Part shown: positions 6,756 to 10,919 of the stretch, piece by piece | How positions within the stretch are numbered: position 1 is the first letter of the stretch | Layout: every line of letters starts with the position of its first letter | NCBI GenBank assembly: GCA_041179125.1 | Contig: JBEGTZ010000140.1 | Span: 1 to 10,919 of the forward strand | Reading direction: 5' to 3' | Length of the DNA: 10,919 nt | Source: CAMCXE01 sp041179125 | Lineage (GTDB): Bacteria; Pseudomonadota; Gammaproteobacteria; Pseudomonadales; Cellvibrionaceae | Notes under the pieces: generated by a model | Seen by the model: the letters and a program-made list of their open reading frames with translations, nothing else | The model's database searches: none | Told to the model about the DNA's origin: nothing | Translations under genes and position numbers: made by a program

Positions 6756-8008
6756 TTGATTGGGATAAATGGCAGGAAATTTACCTCACGCTTAAAAAAC
6801 ACAAGCTGCGCACCTCGCTGACTGCATTTGGCGTGTTTTGGGGTATTTTTATGTTGGTGGTTTTGTTGGGGGCGGGTAATGGATTAAAAAATGGTGTGGT
6901 GGGCATGTTTGGCGGGCAGTCCAACACGGTATATATGTGGAGCGGCACCCCGACGCAAATCCCCTATGCGGGAATGCAAAAAGGCCGCAAACTGGCATTA
7001 AAAGATGAAGATTTAGCCGCTATCCGCCAAGGCTGCCCAGAGCTTGATGTATTAACGGGCAATAATGATTTAGGCCATTGGCAAGGGGCACAATATGTTG
7101 TGCGCGGCGAAAAATTCGGTGCATTTCCCACTAAGGGTACGCAACCTGCCAATGCTAAATTAAAAGCTTATAGCACACAGTTAGGCCGTTATATTAATGC
7201 AATGGACATAGATGAAAAACGCAAAGTGGCTGTTATCGGCACGCGGGTGCAAGAAACTTTATTTAACCCGGATGAAAACCCCATCGGCCAAAGTATTGAA
7301 ATTCGCGGTATATATTTTTTAGTTGTGGGTGTATTTAAAGGCCCTAAAACGGGCGACAATGCACAAGAAGCTGCGGAAACAGTATTAATCCCCAACAGTA
7401 CTTTGCGTTATACCTTCAACCAATTGGGTTGGATTGGCCATATTGAGCTAACACCCAAACCTGGTTTTGATGCGGTGGCACTGGAAGAAAAAGTGAAAAA
7501 AATTATTATGGAGCGCAACCGAGTACATCCGGATGATATGGGTGTGGTAGGTTCATTTAATGTGCAAAAAGAATTCAATAAATTTATGGATTTATTTGCC
7601 GGGATAACAGCATTTAGTTGGGCTGTTGCCATCGGTACTTTGTTTGCCGGTGCCATTGGCGTGGGCAATATTATGTTGATCGTAGTGAAAGAGCGCACCA
7701 AAGAAATAGGTGTGCGCAAAGCCATTGGCGCAACTTCAGCCTCTATTGTGGCTATGGTGATTCAAGAAGCTTTGGTAATTACATTGTTTGCAGGTTATTG
7801 GGGCTTGGCGGTGGCGGTATTTTTACTGGAATCAATCACTAAACTTTTGGGGGATGGCAATGGGGGTATGTTTTCCAACCCTGAAATAAATCTAAGTACT
7901 GCATTTATTGCTATGGCCATTTTAGTAGTGGCCGCCTTGTTTGCGGCCTTATTACCTGCATCAAAAGCTGCGGGAGTAAACCCAATCGTTGCTCTGCAAG
8001 ATGAATAA
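6752..8008 (+). CDS. MacB/FtsX-family ABC permease, second of two paralogues
   Basis: The 418-residue protein has the same architecture as its upstream neighbour: an N-terminal helix (about 19-42, LTAFGVFWGIFMLVVLLGAG), a periplasmic core (about 43-283), and three C-terminal helices (about 286-311, 336-360, 383-402). It keeps VVKERTKEIGVRKAIGAT (311-328) and ends in PASKAAGVNPIVALQ. The periplasmic core has diverged more than the ends, with its own glycine-rich stretches (GMFGGQ at 51-56, LGDGNGGMF at 366-374), as expected for two halves that contact different partners. Its ATG shares four bases (ATGA) with the previous stop, so translation is coupled and a 1:1 ratio is likely. A 66-bp gap follows before the adaptor gene; I see no terminator in it. 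Confidence 0.92.
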   Translation: MIDWDKWQEIYLTLKKHKLRTSLTAFGVFWGIFMLVVLLGAGNGLKNGVVGMFGGQSNTVYMWSGTPTQIPYAGMQKGRKLALKDEDLAAIRQGCPELDVLTGNNDLGHWQGAQYVVRGEKFGAFPTKGTQPANAKLKAYSTQLGRYINAMDIDEKRKVAVIGTRVQETLFNPDENPIGQSIEIRGIYFLVVGVFKGPKTGDNAQEAAETVLIPNSTLRYTFNQLGWIGHIELTPKPGFDAVALEEKVKKIIMERNRVHPDDMGVVGSFNVQKEFNKFMDLFAGITAFSWAVAIGTLFAGAIGVGNIMLIVVKERTKEIGVRKAIGATSASIVAMVIQEALVITLFAGYWGLAVAVFLLESITKLLGDGNGGMFSNPEINLSTAFIAMAILVVAALFAALLPASKAAGVNPIVALQDE

Positions 8009-8074
8009 AAAGCGCATTCAGCGCGGATAACCCATTTTTAAATTGTTAATAGGATAGGTTAAACAGAGATTATT

Positions 8075-9199
8075 ATGAAAAAATTCTTTGCGATTTTATT
8101 GGGGCTTGCCATAGTGTGTGTGTTTGTTGGTGTGGCCGTATTTTTGTACAACAAAAACAAACAAAAACCACAGATATTTGAAACTGTGCAGGCAACAAAG
8201 CAGGATATTGTTAAAAAAACCGTAGCCACAGGGCAAATTATCCCGCGTAAAGAAATTGAGATCAAATCTCAAGTTTCCGGTGTGGTGCAAGAGCTTTTTG
8301 TGCAAGCGGGGCAGTTAATTAAAAAGGGTGATCTAATCGCTAAAATTGAAATTATTCCTAATTTGCAGGTGTTAAGTTCAGCTGAATCCCAGTTGGATCG
8401 CGCCCATTTAAATTTGGATAATGCACAAAAAGAGTACGACAGACAAAAAAACCTCTTTATGCAGAAGTTAATTCCAGAATCTGAATTTACCAAATACCGG
8501 TTATCATTGGATTTGCAAAAAGAAGCCGTAGCCGCTGCGGAAAATAACGTGGCTTTAATTAAAGAAGGCGCCTCGAAAAAAACCGGTAAAATTTCTAACC
8601 TCGTTAAAGCCACCGTGGAAGGTATGGTGTTGAATGTCCCTGTAAAAGAGGGCGCATTTATTATGGAATACAACGACTTTAAAGACGGCACCACTATTGC
8701 CAGTATCGCCAATATGCGTGATTTGATTTTCGAGGGAAAAGTAGATGAATCAGAGGTGGGTAAAATTAAAGAAGGAATGGAGCTGGTATTAAATGTAGGT
8801 GCATTAGGAGCGGAAAAATACCGCGCCAATTTAGAGTATATTTCACCAAAGGGTGTAACTGAGCAAGGCACAGTTAAATTTGAAATCCGCGCTGCCATTA
8901 CTTTATCTGAAGGCAGTTTTTTACGCGCCGGTTATTCTGCTAATGCCGATATTGTCTTGGTTCAGCGCGCCCAGGTGCTTGCCATTAACGAAGGCAATTT
9001 AATTACTGAAAATGGTAATACTTTTGTAGAGGTTATGACGGCTCCTCAAATTTTCGAGCGGCGCGCGGTAAAAGTCGGGATTTCTGACGGTATTAATATT
9101 GAAATTCTTGAGGGTATTACGGCAAGCGATACCTTTAAAAATATGGTTCCGGTGCCTGCGGCACCTACCCCCGCAAACGGTATGCGCAAGCCGCGTTAA
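8075..9199 (+). CDS. Periplasmic adaptor (membrane fusion protein), MacA/HlyD family
   Basis: The 374-residue adaptor would link the inner-membrane ABC complex to an outer-membrane channel. An uncleaved N-terminal helix (about 4-25) anchors it. A first half-lipoyl segment follows (about 57-93, IEIKSQVSGVVQELFV then GQLIKKGDLIAKIE), then a short alpha-helical hairpin (about 98-165) rich in Gln, Lys, Glu and Ala, the second half-lipoyl segment (about 177-212), a beta-barrel (about 214-295) and a membrane-proximal domain to about 358. The C-terminal tail is Pro/Ala-rich and ends basic. At the hairpin tip, Arg123 and Leu127 match the Arg and Leu of the TolC-docking motif seen in AcrA, but the motif's Ser is Pro134 here. 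No outer-membrane channel gene is in the window, so a TolC homologue elsewhere is implied. An AGAG purine run serves as RBS before the ATG. Confidence 0.9.
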   Translation: MKKFFAILLGLAIVCVFVGVAVFLYNKNKQKPQIFETVQATKQDIVKKTVATGQIIPRKEIEIKSQVSGVVQELFVQAGQLIKKGDLIAKIEIIPNLQVLSSAESQLDRAHLNLDNAQKEYDRQKNLFMQKLIPESEFTKYRLSLDLQKEAVAAAENNVALIKEGASKKTGKISNLVKATVEGMVLNVPVKEGAFIMEYNDFKDGTTIASIANMRDLIFEGKVDESEVGKIKEGMELVLNVGALGAEKYRANLEYISPKGVTEQGTVKFEIRAAITLSEGSFLRAGYSANADIVLVQRAQVLAINEGNLITENGNTFVEVMTAPQIFERRAVKVGISDGINIEILEGITASDTFKNMVPVPAAPTPANGMRKPR

Positions 9200-9259
9200 T
9201 GTTAATTTATCGTCAAGCACCTAAGCGTAGCCTGTATTTTGTGGTGCATTTTTTGTAAA

Positions 9260-9288
9260 TTGGCGCTCGGATTTAATCTGCCTATACT
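9260..9288 (+). promoter_or_regulatory. Sigma70-like promoter for the HD-GYP gene
   Basis: TTGGCG (9260-9265) and TATACT (9283-9288) are separated by exactly 17 bases; they match four and five of six consensus positions. Transcription would start near 9295, about 30 bases before the ATG at 9324. The 124-bp gap between the adaptor gene and this promoter's gene shows no other feature I can support, and no clear terminator for the efflux operon. Confidence 0.55.
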
Positions 9289-9323
9289 CAAGTGCATAAA
9301 GTGGATGGTAGGTTCAATAGTCT

Positions 9324-10700
9324 ATGGCCTCGGAGTTAGACCCAGCGGATGTTGGCGCACATGCGTATTCTCAGCATTTGGCATTAGTGAACGACGTAAC
9401 TCGTGTCGTTGCCAGTGAAGATATCTGCAACACGCAGGGCCAGGTTTTAATTGCCAAAGGCGGCGCTATTGATAATCGCTTGGCTGAGAAAGTGTTGCGG
9501 TTTAAATTGCTGCGCCCACTTGAGAATTCGGTTGTTATCGAGAATGAGCTAAACGCTGCCAGCCTAGCGCAGCGTTTAGCTGAATATCTTGATGCGGATC
9601 CTTTTCTTAAGCAACTTAAGGGGCTGCTGCCGGATTTATTGCTTAATGCCTGCTGTGATGCTTTTTGCCGTTTCGCCGTATTGCGCCAGAAATTAACGGT
9701 GTTATCTATTCAATTGCCCACCGTATTTGAGCAAGCTTTATTTGTCGCCTGGTTCGGTACCCTGGCGCGCGAAAAATCAAAGGGCACTCGCGATGAGTGC
9801 TGCACTGTATTTATGAGCGGCCTGTGCCACGATTTGGGCATGCTACATATCAGCCCTGCGGTGCTCAACAAACAAGGTGTTTTTGACCCGGAGGAGTGGC
9901 GCCAAATGCAAGCGCACCCCATTATCGGTGCGAAAATTCTTCAGGGCGTGCCTCAGTTGCCTGCGGAGGTAATAAGGGCGGTAGTAGAGCACCATGAAAA
10001 CCTTGATGGCACCGGGTATCCTCGGGGGCTGCTGGGCGACAAACTCGGGCAATTGGGGCAATCGTTAAATTTATTAGATAGTTTATTCGCGGTGTACCGA
10101 AAATATTTTAAACCCTTTAACCGCTCCATTCGTGATTTAATTCCTATTATTCAAATGAATAGCCATAGCCGATTTGGTTCGGCTGGTGCAGCGATTATTC
10201 TTTTACTAAAAAAATTACCTGAAAACAAATCCTGTGGCGTACCGCCTCATTTAATGCCAGTCTTTGTAATGGCGGTAAAAGGGCGGCATGACTATTTGCA
10301 AAAAAGCATCAAAATAATCAACGAATTAGCGGCTCAGATTGGTTATCTCAACAAAAATCCTCGTGTGATTTCAATACAAAATAGCATTATTCATATTGCG
10401 GTTTCTCTGGTGCAATCCGGCATTATTAACGAAGCCTATATGCGCTGGTTGGATCAGGTATTGGAAGAAAAATTGGACTATGCTTATCGGGAAGTAGAAG
10501 AAGCTTTTATATTAATGCAGGAGGTGGTTTTCCATTTGGAAAAACTAAAGCAACAGCTAATTGCATTTGTTAAATTTGATGCCGATGCCAATAAAATGCC
10601 TTTTTTGCCTGCGGCTATTCAAAGTTTAACTAATTTAGCCACTCCGCAAACGCCCCCCGTGTTAAAAGATGTTTGGGTTGGGCGCATGCTTGTTTATTAG
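9324..10700 (+). CDS. HD-GYP domain protein, probable cyclic-di-GMP phosphodiesterase or binding protein, with altered metal site
   Basis: The 458-residue protein has three parts. Residues about 18-78 resemble the small beta-rich N-terminal region found before some HD-GYP domains. Residues about 130-265 are the HD-GYP domain: HD at 169-170 in CHDLGML, His198, HHENLDGTGYP at 223-233 with Gly231-Tyr232-Pro233, and Asp252. HD-GYP enzymes hydrolyse cyclic-di-GMP to pGpG or GMP and so control biofilm, motility and virulence traits. The spacing of these residues follows the metal ligands of the structurally known enzyme PmGH, but the His expected 32 residues before the HD motif is Gln137 and the preceding Glu position is Thr133. 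The C-terminal 160 residues match no domain I recognise and are partly helical. There is no signal peptide or membrane helix, so it is probably cytoplasmic. It has its own promoter and is probably unrelated in function to the efflux genes. Confidence 0.85.
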   Translation: MASELDPADVGAHAYSQHLALVNDVTRVVASEDICNTQGQVLIAKGGAIDNRLAEKVLRFKLLRPLENSVVIENELNAASLAQRLAEYLDADPFLKQLKGLLPDLLLNACCDAFCRFAVLRQKLTVLSIQLPTVFEQALFVAWFGTLAREKSKGTRDECCTVFMSGLCHDLGMLHISPAVLNKQGVFDPEEWRQMQAHPIIGAKILQGVPQLPAEVIRAVVEHHENLDGTGYPRGLLGDKLGQLGQSLNLLDSLFAVYRKYFKPFNRSIRDLIPIIQMNSHSRFGSAGAAIILLLKKLPENKSCGVPPHLMPVFVMAVKGRHDYLQKSIKIINELAAQIGYLNKNPRVISIQNSIIHIAVSLVQSGIINEAYMRWLDQVLEEKLDYAYREVEEAFILMQEVVFHLEKLKQQLIAFVKFDADANKMPFLPAAIQSLTNLATPQTPPVLKDVWVGRMLVY

Positions 10701-10725
10701 CTCAATACTTCGTAGCGAGCTAATA
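10695..10725. other. Stem-loop overlapping the stop codon of the HD-GYP gene
   Basis: TATTAGCTC (10695-10703) and GAGCTAATA (10717-10725) are perfect inverted 9-mers around a 13-base loop, in which TAC and GTA can pair further. The left arm contains the TAG stop codon. No T-run follows on the plus strand, so it is not a canonical intrinsic terminator. It may protect the 3' end of the mRNA or assist termination. Confidence 0.45.
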
Positions 10726-10738
10726 CTAGAACCCAGAG

Positions 10739-10769
10739 TTCAGTGCGTGTCGAATTCAACTGAGTTTTT
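10739..10769 (+). terminator. Weak terminator-like stem followed by five T
   Basis: TCAGT (10740-10744) pairs with ACTGA (10759-10763), extendable by one G-T pair, around a 14-base loop, and is followed by G and TTTTT (10765-10769). The stem is short and the loop long, so it would be inefficient alone. It is the only T-run after the HD-GYP gene and could act with the stem-loop just upstream. Confidence 0.2.
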
Positions 10770-10795
10770 AAGGGCGCCTCCGGAAATCCACTTTT

Positions 10796-10919
10796 CGAGC
10801 GCTCGCTTCGTTATTTTCGTACTCAGTCGGTCATTTATACCGCATAAACTCCCTTCCTCGGCTTTGGCATCCTGCGTCGCCCTACCTCCTGCATCCATGC
10901 AGTCGTCCGTGCGAAAATG
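10796..10919. repeat. Probable part of an intergenic repeat element, continuing past the window edge
   Basis: This non-coding stretch differs in texture from the genes and is dense in dyads. It has the palindrome CGAGCGCTCG (10796-10805), inverted arms ATTTTCGTAC (10813-10822) and GTGCGAAAAT (10909-10918) that pair with one G-T wobble, CGGT/ACCG (10828-10831, 10839-10842) and CTGCATCCATGCAG (10889-10902). The style, with short CATCC-type motifs, is like dispersed intergenic repeats I associate with marine gammaproteobacteria. I cannot see a second copy within the window, so calling it a repeat is inference. The whole gene-free tail from 10701 holds only this and the two stem structures before it. 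Confidence 0.35.

Noticed and set aside
8009..8074. GCGC-ATTCA-GCGC hairpin between the second permease and the adaptor as a terminator
   Set aside because: The stem has only four pairs and no T-run directly follows; adaptor and permeases are expected to be co-expressed.
8269..8898. Long antisense open frame (209 codons) within the adaptor gene
   Set aside because: The composition is Ser/Thr/Ile-rich with no domain, and it lies opposite a well-supported adaptor protein.
1..10919. CRISPR arrays, tRNA or rRNA genes, transposases or prophage genes
   Set aside because: None was seen: no regularly spaced repeats, no tRNA-like cloverleaf in the gaps, and no mobile-element protein in any frame.

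Overview
The window looks like chromosomal DNA of a gammaproteobacterium. The moderately AT-rich codon use, the sahR-metK-ahcY-metF gene order and the MacB-type efflux operon would suit a Cellvibrionaceae-like marine or soil organism; this placement is inference, since no rRNA or other phylogenetic marker is present. The organism recycles S-adenosylhomocysteine (SAH) through SAH hydrolase (AhcY), not the Pfs/LuxS route of E. coli.

Layout. Positions 1-4687 hold a minus-strand block transcribed right to left: an ArsR-type HTH/methyltransferase-domain regulator (SahR-like), metK (SAM synthetase), ahcY (SAH hydrolase), metF (methylenetetrahydrofolate reductase) and the first 44 codons of rsmE (16S rRNA m3U1498 methyltransferase), whose start overlaps the metF stop as TAATG. 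Together these make SAM, remove SAH and supply methyl groups from folate, with one SAM consumer attached. Positions 4811-9199 hold a divergent plus-strand efflux operon: an ABC ATPase, two paralogous MacB/FtsX-type permeases and a periplasmic adaptor (membrane fusion protein), with overlapping gene junctions. An HD-GYP-domain protein (9324-10700) follows with its own sigma70-like promoter. The last 219 bases have no convincing gene; they contain stem-loops and what looks like part of an intergenic repeat element.

The most notable element is a perfect 30-bp palindrome (4692-4721) in the divergent region between the sahR-like gene and the efflux operon. It has the form expected of an operator for a dimeric ArsR-family repressor. 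It lies against the regulator's start codon and about 10 bp upstream of a possible promoter for the efflux operon, so one SAH-responsive regulator could control both. The regulator also carries an uninterrupted run of nine C residues near its 5' end. Two smaller dyads lie in the metK and metF leaders. No SAM or SAH riboswitch is seen, and the leaders are too short for most known ones, which fits control by a protein regulator.
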